Part shown: positions 12,001 to 25,527 of the stretch, one piece after another
Layout: each line of letters starts with the position of its first letter
How positions within the stretch are numbered: the stretch's first letter is position 1
Origin: Ecdyonurus torrentis
Taxonomy: Eukaryota > Arthropoda > Insecta > Ephemeroptera > Heptageniidae
Reading direction: 5' to 3'
Length of the DNA stretch: 64,000 nucleotides
Assembly (NCBI GenBank): GCA_949318235.1
Contig: OX439133.1
Location: forward strand, 13,896,757-13,960,756
Notes under the pieces: generated by a model
What the model was told of the DNA's origin: nothing
Databases searched by the model: none
What the model saw: the letters and a program-made list of their open reading frames with translations, nothing else
Position numbers and translations under genes: made by a program

Positions 12001-12482
12001 TAGACCCCTTGCACATCCATGCGCTTTGTCGCCATGTTTGTGGCATGTATTGTCCAGCATAGGGAAAACATCATTTCTTCTAATTTTTCACATAAAAAGA
12101 GTTTATTTCAACTGATCGAATTTTTCTCATATTCTTGAAGCTTATTAGGAGCTAGAAATAAGTCTTTGATTGAAGTTTGAAGCTGCTTTTGCTATTAAAA
12201 ATATAAAAATGACGTTTTTCCTATGCTGGCTTATGTATTCCTGACCAACAAAATGGCGGCTCTTAAATATGAGTGCAACCGGTCTATAGAAAACAAATCT
12301 TCAAACTTCGATCAAAACCTTTTTTCAAGGTTCTAATGCTAGATGAATATGAGAAAAATCAGTTAATATAATTTTTTAAATATTCGAAAAAATGAGGGAA
12401 AATAATGTTTCCCCTATATGCTGGACACTGCATTTGGCATCACAAACATGGAGTTAAAGCGCAAGGATGTGCAAGGGGTCTA
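12001..12482. repeat. Inverted pair of family E MITEs
   Basis: 12001-12287 matches the 5534 copy; 12283-12482 is a shorter copy in opposite orientation ending AGCGCAAGGATGTGCAAGGG and GTCTATA. Confidence 0.75.
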
Positions 12483-12629
12483 TATGACGTCATAGTTATG
12501 TTAATGAAACATAATTTATAATACGTATATAAAAAGTGAGGAGTATGTATGTATCTTGAAGAAAAGTAAACATAAGAAAGATTGAGAGTAGATTTTTGTT
12601 CTAATTTTAGAATGTGAAGCTTTTCTGTT

Positions 12630-12662
12630 CTCTCTCTCTCTGTCTCTCTCTGTCTCTCTCTC

Positions 12663-12732
<70 letters not shown>
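12630..12732. repeat. (CT)n microsatellite
   Basis: Nearly pure CT tract with occasional TG breaks on its left side. Confidence 0.95.
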
Positions 12733-12736
<4 letters not shown>

Positions 12737-12764
12737 GTATCTTTGTGTATGAAATTTATATATA

Positions 12765-13060
12765 CACTCTAAAAATTAGTGCATTACTTTAGTTATACAA
12801 ATCCTAACTTATTTAAGATAATCACTTTTAAGTTATTATGAGTAGCTAAAATAATGCATTTTAGCAAATTATTAAAAATAGCTAATTTCACTTAAAATAT
12901 AGCTTAAAAAACTTTAAAAAAAAAACTTAAAACAACTTAAATTTGCTATTTTTAACAACTTGCTAAAATGCATTATTTTAGCTACTCATAATAACTTAAA
13001 AGTGAATATCTTAAATAAGATAGTATTCGTAACTAAAGTAATGCACCAATTTTTAGAGTG
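12765..13060. repeat. Family D palindromic MITE between two CT tracts
   Basis: CACTCTAAAAATTAGTGCAT to GCACCAATTTTTAGAGTG; arms carry TTATGAGTAGCTAAAATAAT and complement. Confidence 0.85.
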
Positions 13061-13119
13061 TACGCATTTTTATATGTACGTAATTTGTATACGTGCGTAT
13101 AGTGGAATAACCTCTTTCT

Positions 13120-13214
<95 letters not shown>
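13120..13214. repeat. (CT)n microsatellite
   Basis: About 47 CT units; Ser/Leu and Arg/Glu frames across it are artefacts. Confidence 0.95.
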
Positions 13215-13217
<3 letters not shown>

Positions 13218-13799
13218 TATAAACAAAGCTGATCTGTTAACCCAACTCAAATTTAATGATTTAACCTAATAACTATATATATGAAAAAAAAACACTAAAA
13301 ATCTTTGTTTCCACAATAAGTATACAAATAAAACTTAAAAACAATGTTGGACGTTTATATTAAATAACTATAATGTCTACAATTTAATAAAAATAGAATG
13401 AATAAAACATTAAAAATATGTATATAAATACACGTATAAAGTTTTAATGTGTTAAATTATAAGTAATATATTAATGGTTTGGGGAGGACACAAATTAAAT
13501 ACATAATCAAATCCTAATTAAAGGAAATAAAATATAATGACATAAATTGAAATAAAAAAAATATTAAATAAAATATAATGACATAAATTGAAATAAAATT
13601 TTTTTTAAATATTAAAAAAATATATATACATATATAAGTAAGTGTATATAAGTAAATAAGTTAGTAAGCAGTGTGGCCAGATGTGTTGATTTGTCGACAA
13701 AACGTCGAATATCTGACAAACTGAACGGTCGTGCAATATGAAAATAACATGAAGTAAAGATAAACTGCTACTTAAAAGTAAAAAATAATAATAATAATA

Positions 13800-13833
<34 letters not shown>

Positions 13834-14584
13834 GGACAAATAATGAAGTTATTCCACTTTGAAAATAACATTGAAATGTAAAATTTCAAAGTTAAGGGTT
13901 GTCTTCAGTTGGCTTGTATCTCAAAATCTAAAAAGAAAACTTCCTAATTTTTTCACGTCACCTCAAACTTAATGATAACAGCTACCCATGATAAAAATTT
14001 CAGTGCCCGTGACCATCAAATAATTTTTAAAATTTACTAAAATTAACATGGCCTCTTATGGGACTAAAACTTAAAAAAAATCATAATTCAAAATATAGCA
14101 TGGTGACCCCCAAAAATTTTTACGTTTCTGAAGTTGCCTCACCCTAGTGTATCTCCATGCAAAATTTCAGATTTTTCCTTCTTTACGACTTTTTAGTCAA
14201 ATCCCGTAGTAGCTGATTTCCCGCCTTAAGCTCCAACTTTTAAGTAAATTTAAAAACTTTTTAAGTTCGATATTGATAAAACATTTTTTAAAACAAAAAT
14301 AATTTTTTTAAGGGAAGTAAATATTATTAAAATATTACATTATTATTATTATTTTACTGGATAAAAAATATTGTAAAAATACAGTTTCTCATATAATGGT
14401 GTATAATGGTGGCCCAAAATAGGTCCCTTTCTACCTTAAGTAAGAAACCCCGTGTAAGAAACAAATTAAAAAAGAAGAATACAGTGTAGACATGAGATTT
14501 TATGACAGAAAAATACTGACATTTTCAGAATATAATTTTAACGTATATAACATAAATTTTATGACATTAAAAATATATACAATG

Positions 14585-14622
<38 letters not shown>

Positions 14623-14915
14623 ATGCATGGAAAAGAAAAACGTGATGCAGTGATGCATTAGAAATTATATGCGAGAGTTTCCAGCTTTGAAGTCATAGGA
14701 TTTAATTATATGGTTTTGTTAATTAATTATATAATAACGTTCTATATCGTTAGTAAAACAATTGAATGTATATATACGGGTATATATTATGCTTTAAAAA
14801 AAAAAAAGGAAACGCCTATTTGAACATTTTTAATTTAAAGTAAAATGAAATTATAATATGTAGAAAGAACGTGTACGCCGTGTGTGAGAGAAAGTGAGTG
14901 AGTGAGTGAGTGAGT

Positions 14916-14962
<47 letters not shown>

Positions 14963-15060
14963 TACTCTTAAATTTTACTAATTTAAAATAACACTGCGAA
15001 AAAAAGAGTAACCAGATTTTAACGATTTCATTTTTTTAATAGGGTAATTGCATAAAAAAG
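13215..15060. other. AT-rich stretch without gene
   Basis: Poly-A runs (13802-13832, 14587-14620) and a compound GAGT/GA microsatellite (14894-14957). No gene seen. Confidence 0.55.
14894..14957. repeat. Compound (GTGA)n(GA)n microsatellite
   Basis: GAGT units give way to GA units. Confidence 0.95.
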
Positions 15061-15186
15061 CTCTAGAATGCGTATCGACGCCATATTGGAGCAATGAATA
15101 ACATTGCGCAGCATTAGGACGAACGTCTTTTTTTATTTCTTTCTTTTTTTTTTTTTTTGCTATTTTCTTTAGAAAATCAGAAAACT

Positions 15187-15795
15187 ATAGGGTGGTTTCA
15201 TTCATTGACGCCATAAGTGAGTACTAAATAACATTGACCAGTATTGAAAAATAACTCATTTTGCCAGTTTAAAAATCATGTTAAAAATACTTGGCAATAC
15301 TTTTAAAAGCGTTGATGCTGTTAACAAGTATGCAAGTACCTCAAGTATGCAAGACAAACAATAATGACCAAAAAATAGCTAATTTTACAAAGAAACTAGC
15401 CAAAATCTACGTTTGTCCTATTCTGAGCAATGTTATTAATTGCTCAAGAAGAGCATTGAAAAGAATTCACGATGATGTCATAGGGTGTATGCATTCATAT
15501 TAAAGTCGACGCCATGTTGGATCACTCAATAACATGGATGGCATAAGAAAATAACTCATTTTACCAGTTTAAAAACACTGCAATATTTTTGAGAGCATTG
15601 ATGCAGTAAATATGTTGAATTAGTATCTCAAGTATGTGAGAAAAATAATAATAACTAAAAAAAGTAACCAATTTTCGAATTTTCTAAAGAAAATTGCCTA
15701 AAACTACGTTTTTCCTATGCTGAGCAATGTTATTCATTGCTCAAGAAAAGAGCATCGAAAAGCATTCAGAATGACGTCATACGCACACACCCTAT
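15187..15795. repeat. Two tandem family A MITEs, plus a fragment upstream
   Basis: First copy 15187-15485 (CTATAGGGTGGTTTCATTCA to GATGATGTCATAGGGTG), second to 15795 (GAATGACGTCATACGCACAC and CCTATA). A related fragment lies at about 15065-15180. Confidence 0.8.
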
Positions 15796-16224
15796 ATAAA
15801 TGTAATGCCAAAACTTCAATAAAAAGAACTTTTATTTAAAATATTTTATTTCTATTCAATTTCAACGGATTAAATAATTTAAATTAACTTTATTCTTTCA
15901 CTTATAAAAAGAAAGAAATAAAAAAATCTTAACCACTTTTGATTCATTTATAAACTGAAAATTTTAAATATTCTTTTATTAACAGTTAAAAAAAAAGTAG
16001 TCCTACAATAAATGAAAAAAATCGATGTTAAAAGTCAAGTTTCACTTTCACTTGAATTATCTTATGTTTGCAAGAAATTAAATTAATTAAAAAAGGATTT
16101 ATATTGTGTTCAAATTTCTTTAGAATTTCTGCTTTTTAAATATTTATTTTAATGTAAGAAATATTTTCTTTCTAACGATAATTAAGAGTATTATTATTCT
16201 AATTACCTTATTTCGTAATTTTTG

Positions 16225-16230
<6 letters not shown>

Positions 16231-16297
<67 letters not shown>
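16231..16297. repeat. (AT)n microsatellite
   Basis: Uninterrupted dinucleotide tract. Confidence 0.95.
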
Positions 16298-16303
<6 letters not shown>

Positions 16304-16373
16304 CTGTATACTATATTTTAATACTGTGCTTTTAATATTTAGTCTTTGATTTCTAAAATCGTATCAGTTTTTT

Positions 16374-16702
16374 TTAAAGGGATAGACCAGAGAAAAACAT
16401 AAGCATTTATATCACAAAACACTTGATGGGATTTACATAAATAACATCATTTTGTCTCAAAACCCCGTAGCAGTGCTCAGCAAATTCGACTTATGCAACC
16501 CGCACAACATTTTCATACTAACTTTTGCATGTTTCTGACGTCATAACCATGAATATAGTCACTTAAATTGCACACTTTACAGTATTTTCCCGCTCTCTCG
16601 TTACATTAACGTTATGGTAAAAATTGTCATCAGTTTTTAAATCCCATTTCTTGTTTATTCATTAAAAAGCACATGCTATTTTATGTGGTCTATGGCTATA
16701 TA
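16374..16702. repeat. Family B TTAA MITE
   Basis: TTAAAGGGATAGACCAGAGA at the left, TTTCTGACGTCATAACCATG inside, TATGTGGTCTATGGC at the right; the right TTAA is lost. Confidence 0.8.
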
Positions 16703-17217
16703 AGCATGTATATCACAAAACAATATTTTTCAGAAATAAACAATAATAATCATACTTACAGCCTAAAAGTTGTATTTTTTTCTTTCTATTAATAACTTAT
16801 ATGTTCGCTACATTTAATTTCACTTAAAAAAATAAACTTAGAACTTTTTTTTGTAAATAAAAGTTTCTTTAATAATTGAAGCGCGAATCATGAAAATTAA
16901 TTGAGAAAAAGTTTCTTTGAGTCTTAAAACTTATTGTCAGAAAAAATTTTGTTAAAAAAAAAGTACATTATGTTTAAAATTTTGTTAGTAATTTTCGTAG
17001 AAGTGGATGTAAATAATTTTTGTTGGAAGAGAACTTTTCAACTTATTTCAGGAAAAGTTTGATATTTTATGCAAACAAATGACTATATTATATTTATTTA
17101 GAACGGGACATAATGCTACAATGAATTTTGAATTAAATCGTTTATTTAGATACAAAATAAGTTATTGAAGGTTTTTTGAAAAGAAAATTGAGACAAACTG
17201 TTTTTTGAGTAATATAA

Positions 17218-17536
17218 TTAAAGGCATAGACCAGAATAAAACATTAGTATTTACATCACAAACTACTTAATGGGACTTACACAATGTCTCAAAAAACCCG
17301 TAGCAGTGATTAGAAAATTTTAACTTGTGCCACCCTGCACAACTTTTTCATACTTATTTTTGCATGTTTTAGATGTTAGAAACTGAAATATTCACGTAAA
17401 TAGAATATGTTACAGTATTTTTACGCTCTCTTGTGAAATTTACATTCTGATAAAAATTGTTATAAGTTTTGGAGGTCCCATTTTGTGATAAAATCATTAA
17501 AAAGCACAAGTTGTTTCTTGTAGTCTATGCCTTTAA
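17218..17536. repeat. Family B TTAA MITE, diverged
   Basis: TTAAAGGCATAGACCAGAAT to GTAGTCTATGCCTTTAA; the TGACGTCA octamer is degraded to TTAGATGTTAGAAAC. Confidence 0.8.
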
Positions 17537-17599
17537 GGATAAAAAAAATTATAAAGTGTAACAAATTTGGAGGTTAATCACACAGTTTATAGAACCAAC

Positions 17600-17922
17600 T
17601 TAAAGCCATAGACCACATAAAACAACATGTACTTTTTAATAATTAAACACAAAATGAAATCTCCATAACCGATGAAAATTTTCAACCAGAATGTTAGTGG
17701 CCCCTCAAGAGAGCGTGAAAATACTGTAAAGGAACCAGTTTGCGTAATAATTCCTATTTCTTACGTCAGAAACAGGAAATAATAAATAAAATAAAAATGT
17801 GCGAGTTGCATAAGTCAATTTTCTGATTACTACTACAACTTTTGCGACAAACTAATGTTATTTATGTAAGCCCCATAAAGTGTTTTGTAATGCTAATGTG
17901 TTTTTCTGGTCTATTACTTTAA
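17600..17922. repeat. Family B TTAA MITE, inverted, adjacent to the previous copy
   Basis: TTAAAGCCATAGACCACATA to TCTGGTCTATTACTTTAA; internal TTTCTTACGTCAGAAACAG. Confidence 0.8.
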
Positions 17923-18811
<889 letters not shown>

Positions 18812-19137
18812 CATATATATATTTCCTATATATCATATATTTCATATATCATATTCATTATATATATTTATTTCGTTTTCACGTATTTGAAGCCACCTGA
18901 TAAAGAACAAGCCTGGCGATAGCAGGTAGTTAGAGAGATTCAAGAAGCAAAGACACAATCTTGCTGCAACCATCCTGACAGAGATTTTCTGCGTTATTTA
19001 ATCAGTCTGCTATGGCAAATGCCGGGATGTTTGCTATATGTAGGGTTGTAGCCGAAACGTTTCGGACAAACCCTCAGAAACTAATAAACAGCTTTCTTGA
19101 AGATTCGGGGGAGTAACTTTATAAGATTTAATCAAAG
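18812..19137. other. GC-richer unidentified sequence, possible retroelement remnant
   Basis: The stretch 18890-19110 has higher GC than its surroundings and includes GTAGCCGAAACGTTTCGG. Such motifs occur near 3' ends of some retroelements, but no coding frame supports this. Confidence 0.3.
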
Positions 19138-19138
19138 C

Positions 19139-19218
<80 letters not shown>

Positions 19219-19219
19219 A
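19138..19219. repeat. (CAA)n microsatellite
   Basis: About 27 units. Confidence 0.95.
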
Positions 19220-19605
19220 AATATTAGACAGCGAGACAAAACTCAACTATATTTATACTAAATTTATATAGATTACATAAAACATATATATTGTAAATAA
19301 ACAATAGTCAGTTTATACTCTGGCAGTGTTTATTTCTAAATATAAATCCTTCAAGTTATATGGATGACAAGAAATATCTAGTTTGTGTTGATACAAACAA
19401 CTCTCCTGATTGGAAAATAAAGATTGTGATGTTTTGATAAATGACTTTAGAGCATGGTGCAGTCTCTGTGGAGAACTGGCTAGGAAATGTGATCTTCAGC
19501 TTGAGGAAATATGAACAAGGCCCTTGACAATACACGTGTCCGAACTATAACGTATCGGTCGTAGTACACTGAAATATAACCAATATAAGTGAATGTGTAT
19601 GTAGG

Positions 19606-20096
19606 TATGAGTGAGTGAATGAATGAATGAATGAATGAATGAATGAATGAATGAATGAATGAATGAATGAATGAATGAATGAATGAATGAATGAATGAAT
19701 GAATGAATGAATGAATGAATGAACGAACGAACGAACGAACGAACGAACGAACGAACGAACGAACGAACGAACGAACGAACGAACGAACGAACGAACGAAC
19801 GAACGAACGAACGAACGAACGAACGAACGAACGAACGAACGAACGAACGAACGAACGAACGAACGAACGAACGAACGAACGAACGAACGAACGAACGAAC
19901 GAACGAACGAACGAACGAACGAACGAACGAACGAACGAACGAACGAACGAACGAACGAACGAACGAACGAACGAACGAACGAACGAACGAACGAACGAAC
20001 GAACGAACGAACGAACGAACGAACGAACGAACGAACGAACGAACGAACGAACGAACGAACGAACGAACGAACGAACGAACGAACGAACGAACGAAC
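19606..20096. repeat. Compound (GAAT)n-(GAAC)n tetranucleotide array, about 490 bp
   Basis: Roughly 27 GAAT units (to 19721) switch abruptly at one point to roughly 94 GAAC units (to 20096). All six frames stay open because the unit contains no stop when read in threes, producing long Phe-Val-Arg-Ser and Asn-Glu-Arg-Thr artefact frames. Confidence 0.97.
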
Positions 20097-20099
20097 ATA

Positions 20100-20660
20100 A
20101 ATGCATAAAATCAATTTGCAACACTTTTTTTTTCTTTCCTTCTTTTTGACAGGCATAAAGTTTTTTCTTTCATATTTTAGATTTTAGTGTAAATTAACGT
20201 AATATAACATATAAAAACCCTACATCAACACTATGATTATTTGTTAATATTATAAGATTTTAATTTTTTCTGTGTACACATATTTATGAGTTGGCTCATC
20301 GCCGCCGGAACCAACAAACAAACATGCAGCTCTAATATGATTATATATATACCTATGATATATAAATTCTCCATGGAATTTCAGTTTGAAAATAAAAATC
20401 TCCTTTCTCTCTCCCTTGTCTATATTTGTAGTATATAGTATATAGCCATATACATACACACATAAGTAGTATATAGTCATATACACAGCAGTCACAAGGG
20501 TTTAATCAAGTCAGTGGTGTTTCATATATACAACCCATGTTTTTTTCATTAGTCCAAAAAATGATTGAACATATATGTAATCTCCCGCGCGATCTATATA
20601 TACGTGGGGTCAATATAATATTAGTGGATTGAAATATTAGTTATGTTCATTTTCATTACT
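20100..20660. other. AT-rich stretch without gene
   Basis: Nothing recognised beyond short AT-rich repeats. Confidence 0.5.
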
Positions 20661-20661
20661 C

Positions 20662-20962
20662 TATAGGGTGTATGTGGATGACGTCATATTTATTGCACTT
20701 GGAGGCCTTACTGGAGTAGTAAGGACTCAGCATAGGACAAACTTCATTTAAACCAATTTTCTTTAGGTAATTAGTTAATTTTTTGTTATTGTTATTTTTT
20801 TCACCTACTTGAGATGCTAATTCATCATATTTACAGCATCAATACTCTCAATAATATTGCATAGTGTTTTTAAACTGGCAAAATGATTTTTTGTCTTATG
20901 ACACCCATGTTATTAAGTGATCCAACATGGCGTCGACTTTAACATACATGCATACACCCTAT
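20662..20962. repeat. Family A MITE
   Basis: TATAGGGTGTATGTGGATGA to ATGCATACACCCTATA with TGACGTCATATTTATTGC inside. Confidence 0.85.
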
Positions 20963-21126
20963 ATGTTTCTCTAATCTGTCATATACGTTGTGAACGTAAT
21001 ATTTAGCAAAACGTTTTTTTTTTTTTTTTTTTTTTTGCTCCGATGTTTTTTTACGAACATGTAAAAATTAACTTTTTTTACGCTATATTTTTGTATATTG
21101 TATAAAACATTAATATTGCTATTTTG

Positions 21127-21659
21127 TATAGGGTGATTGGATTCATTTATAAGTCGATGCTATACGTGTATAATAAATAACATGGGCTGGTGTAGGAAAA
21201 TGACACATTTTGCCGCTTTAAAAATAATAATTAAAGGCGTAGAACACCTTGTACTCGTACAAGAAAGTTGTGTAATATCCTAACAAACCTGAAAATCAAC
21301 GTTGATTTGGCCGGAGTCATTGATTTCTAATTTATTTTCCATGCACAAAATGGAGCAAGTGGTCATTAACGTCACAGCTCACTTGTTCTACGCGCGCGTG
21401 GACCAGGCGAGCTGTGACGTCATTTACCGCTAGTGCTATTTGTGCATGGAAAATAAATTAGAAATTAATGACTCTGACCAAATCAACGTTGATATTCAGG
21501 TTTGTTAGTACATTACACAACTTTTTTGTTCAAGGTGTTCTACGCCTTTAATACTTTTAGCAATATTTTTTAAAGTATTGATGCTGTTAACAGGTTGAAT
21601 GAAAGATTTGCGAGTATATGAAAAAAATTAATATAAAAATTCTAATTCCTAAAGAAAAG

Positions 21660-21706
<47 letters not shown>

Positions 21707-21770
21707 ATTCATTGCTTTAATATGGCATCTCAGCGCATACAGTATGACGTCATGCTCATACCTCCACAGT
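21127..21770. repeat. Family A MITE split by a family C insertion and a poly-A tract
   Basis: Family A resumes with TATTGATGCTGTTAACAGGT after the nested family C copy; its far end shows AGTATGACGTCATGCTCATA. Confidence 0.65.
21231..21551. repeat. Family C palindromic TTAA MITE nested in family A
   Basis: TTAAAGGCGTAGAACACCTT to GTTCTACGCCTTTAA; the centre has ACGCGCGCGT and GAGCTGTGACGTCATTTACC. Confidence 0.9.
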
Positions 21771-22335
21771 GCACATGCAATTTCTCCAATATCGTCTTAT
21801 ATAGCAAACTTTTTAAATATTCTATGGTGCAATCACTTTAAAACTGTACCACCCATAGTTCATGGTTTTAGTTCTCTCCTTAATATAAACATATTGCATC
21901 ATAAGCAGAGCATGCTAAACGAGCATAGCTGAGTGATAAGATATTCCCAATGACATTATGATATTATCATTGAACCAGAAGGGGAGGGACCAGTGGTCTA
22001 TAATACCTCCAGATTTGCATCATTATATACTTGCTGCATCCACTGTAATACTCAAAGCTTATTTTATCACCTATTTACTACTATACAATATAGTACGGGG
22101 CTTTAAATTAAATATTTTTCAACGAAAGAACGTACGTAACAAGGCGTATAAAATTATTAATAAAAATTAATCTCGTCTATATATATATTATATAATTCTC
22201 AATTAAAGCCTTGTTATAACACTTACAAAAACATATCAGTAAATTTATAGCATTAAACTATTTATTATGAAAATTTAAAATTAGCAATATGCATTTCTTT
22301 AAAAATAAATGTATAAATTATTCTAATATAATGAA
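21771..22335. other. Stretch without gene
   Basis: AT-rich sequence; the short plus-strand frames have no family resemblance I recognise. Confidence 0.45.
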
Positions 22336-22453
22336 CTTATTGTTATTGAACTAAAAAATTGTAAATGACTGTACTGTGAAACAGTTGGATTAAATTGAGA
22401 GGTTTCTAACCTGATTTTGCCCAATAAAAAACCGTTAATTATTATTATTATCG
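22336..22453 (+). repeat. Retroelement-like 3' tail, second copy
   Basis: AAACAGTTGGATTAAATTGA and CCCAATAAAAAACCGTTA then (ATT)n, matching the 5290 copy; here the ATT tail runs directly into a CGAA array. Confidence 0.5.
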
Positions 22454-22590
22454 AACGAACAAACGAACAAACGAACGAACGAACGAACGAACGAACAAAC
22501 GAACAAACGAACGAACGAACGAACGAACGAACGAACGAACGAACGAACGAACGAACGAACGAACGAACGAACGAACGATCGAACGAACGA
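22454..22590. repeat. (CGAA)n array with CAAA variant units
   Basis: About 34 units; interspersed AAAC variants at the left, pure at the right. Confidence 0.95.
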
Positions 22591-22777
22591 AAAATAAATA
22601 ATAAATGTTTTGAGTTATACCAAAGAAATTTCAATAAAGGAATCCCGCAGGTTATATAAATTATTAATTTAAAACAATATTATAGATCCTTATATATACG
22701 TACAAAGTGTATTTACAAGAAATCACGTGTCATTGGTTTTAATATTTTAAAATTTATCTTCTGGCATGATATTACAA

Positions 22778-22904
<127 letters not shown>

Positions 22905-22935
22905 CGAGAACTGAAGTATATATACAGTGTACAAT

Positions 22936-22970
22936 GTACATGGCAGTACATTGAATGTACTGCCATGTAC
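22936..22970. repeat. Perfect 17-bp hairpin next to the GA tract
   Basis: GTACATGGCAGTACATT, a single G, then its exact complement. Confidence 0.8.
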
Positions 22971-23139
22971 TTACTATCATTAAAAATGCATGTAATCTTC
23001 TATTATAAGTTTACTGGGTTACATGCAATATATATGCAAAGCATAAAATACGTAATTTTGTGTATAATGCTATAATGAATTAATATGATAAAATATATTT
23101 TGTCAGTGCATTTAAATATTGTTAATATTATGTTAATTT

Positions 23140-23172
<33 letters not shown>

Positions 23173-23456
23173 GGAAAAATCATAAATCTAAAGCATTACT
23201 ATAGTAAGACTTTTTCTTACAATAAATTTGTTAGATAATACTAACTTAATGTAAGTTTTTTAAGATCTAAAGAGTTAATTATTTACCACTGCAAGAAATA
23301 ACGTTTATACTAACGAGTTACTGTTTAAACTTTTTATAACCATAAGTTATTGGTTTGTATTCTGAAAAGTTACTTCTATATATGTTACTGAATAATATGA
23401 GAGTGTAATTTTATTTCATATTCTAAAAGAAGACATTGTCCTGAATCGACATCGAT

Positions 23457-23763
23457 ATAGGGTCTATATGCATTCATATTAAAGTCAACGCCATGTTGGA
23501 TAACTCAATAACATGGGTGACATAGGATAAAAAATCATTTTTCCAGTTTAAAACCACTATGCAATATTTTTGAGAGCATTGATACTGTAAATATGTTGAA
23601 TTAATATCTCAAGTATGTGAGAAAAATAACAATAACCAAAAATGAACCGATTTCCCAAAGAAAATTGGCTTAAATGAAGTTTGTCCTATGCTGAGCAATG
23701 TTATTCACTACTCCAGTATGGCCTCCAAGCGCAATAAATATGACGTCTTCCGCATACACCCTT
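23457..23763. repeat. Family A MITE, reverse orientation
   Basis: TATAGGGTCTATATGCATTC to AAATATGACGTCTTCCGCAT and ACACCCTTA. Confidence 0.8.
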
Positions 23764-23957
23764 ATGTGAATTTCTAATTTTTAAGTTCATTTTATATATT
23801 TTTAATTAAAAAAATTGAGTTGCAAAATGACGTCACAAGCTGCACCTTATGCATGTGAGCATAGGAAAAATTTGCAAACTGTGACGTCATTTCGTGACTT
23901 TCATAAATTAATTAAAAATATATAAAAGGAACTAAAAAATTAAAAATTCACACATGT
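23764..23957. repeat. Family K palindromic MITE with two TGACGTCA sites
   Basis: GTGAATTTCTAATTTTTAAG and AAAAAATTAAAAATTCACA form the ends; TGACGTCA occurs in both arms (23828, 23882). A second copy lies at 33333-33526. Confidence 0.7.
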
Positions 23958-24021
23958 ATCCATTTAAGGCAATGCTGTACTCTTTTAGAATATGAAATAA
24001 AATTAACCTCAATTTTTTTTA

Positions 24022-24312
24022 CACTCTAAAAAAAGGTGCATTACTTTAGTTTTACGAATCCTAACTTATTTAGGATAAACACTTTTAAGTTATTACGAGT
24101 AGCTAAAATAATGCATTTTAGCAAGTTATTAAAAATAGCTAATTTAAGTTGTTTTGACTTGTTTTAAGTTTTATTACGTTATATTAAGTTAAAATAGCTA
24201 TTGTTAATAATTTGCTAAAATGCATTATTTTAGCTACTCATAATAACTTAAAAGTGTATATTTTAAATAAGTTAGTATTCGTAACTAAAGTAATGCAGCA
24301 ATTTTTAGAGTG
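24022..24312. repeat. Family D palindromic MITE
   Basis: CACTCTAAAAAAAGGTGCAT to GCAGCAATTTTTAGAGTG flanked by TA. Confidence 0.85.
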
Positions 24313-24354
24313 TAGCCTTTCTTATTTACGCGTAATTGTTAACAGCTCATTATA

Positions 24355-24480
24355 TACAGGGACGGATCCATCCTAAAAATTTGGAGGGGGTGATTTTCTA
24401 TACTGTAATGTTAATCTTGGGGGGCAGCGGGTGGTGGGTGTTAATACCTGTAATGTATTTTGGAGGGAGCGACCAAATAC
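24355..24480. repeat. G-rich repeat fragment, shared with 54405-54536
   Basis: CAGGGACGGATCCATCCTAA, then TATACTGTAATGTTAATCTT and a GGTGGTGGGT run; a close relative occurs downstream of ARMH3. Confidence 0.55.
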
Positions 24481-25056
24481 AAATAAATACAAAAATGCAA
24501 AAATACAATATAAATAAAATCTATAATTAAAATGGAGTTAATTCATAGTTGACTTTTATCTCATCACAAACAAGCAAAGTTATATGGATGATTTTAATGA
24601 TATATGTTGATAGAATGTTGATATATGTATGTATAGCGGACGTAATTATATGAATAATTAGATATGCCTCATTAATTATCAATTGGTAACTTTGTATATA
24701 ATTTATATCTGATTAATTAATTAACTATTTAATTACAATTATTATAATGATAATTATTGTTTCTCTGTTAATCGTTTATGATTAGCTAATTGCTATAATC
24801 TTTGGTTCTATGGTTTTCAAAATCTATTATTTACAAATTGAAAACGCCGGAATATTATTAGGAAAAAAAAAAAAAAAAAAAAAAAAAAAGCATTTGCTGA
24901 AAGAGAAAATTATCATAAATCGTTTGTAATTTAATTTTGTATTTTGTATATATATTTTTTTTTAAAACTGTGATATGAAGTCGCCGCTTGGTTATATAGC
25001 TTTTACATGAACGTGTTCGCAAAAGTTATCAAACCGTTGCGATTTTCAAAAAGATA

Positions 25057-25400
25057 TTAAAAGAATAGCCCAGAGAAAAACATAAGCATTTATATCACAA
25101 AACACTTGATGGGACTTTCATAAATAACATTAGTTTTTCTCAAAACCCAACTGTAGCTCCGTAGCAGTGATCAGAAAATTTTGATTTATGCAACCCGCAC
25201 AACATTTTCATACTAATTTTTGCATGTTTCTGACGTCATAAACATAAATAGTCACGGACATTGCATACTTTACAGTAATTTTACACTCTCTCGTGGGGTT
25301 ACATTAACATTCTGGTAAAAATTGTCTTAAGTTTTGAAGATCCAATTTCTTGTTTATTCATTTAAAAGCACATGCTGTTTTATGTGGTCTATGGCTTTAA
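25057..25400. repeat. Family B TTAA MITE
   Basis: TTAAAAGAATAGCCCAGAGA to TGTGGTCTATGGCTTTAA with TTTCTGACGTCATAAACATA inside. Confidence 0.85.
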
Positions 25401-25527
25401 AAATTATAATGAGAACTAAAAAATTATAAAATTACAAGATGATGCCTTCATTAAGAATATACAAAATAAAAATCTCTAAATACTAGAATATTTTTGGTAT
25501 TTCCTCGTCTTGAAATTTGTGATTTAT

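Noticed and set aside
18890..19110. Possible hammerhead ribozyme or Penelope-type remnant around GCCGAAACGTTTCGG
   Set aside because: The CTGATGA core and matching stems are absent; only the GAAAC half is present.
19480..20156. Long open frames of Phe-Val-Arg-Ser, Ile-His-Ser-Phe and Asn-Glu-Arg-Thr repeats on both strands
   Set aside because: They are translations of the GAAT/GAAC tetranucleotide array; every frame stays open because the unit has no stop.
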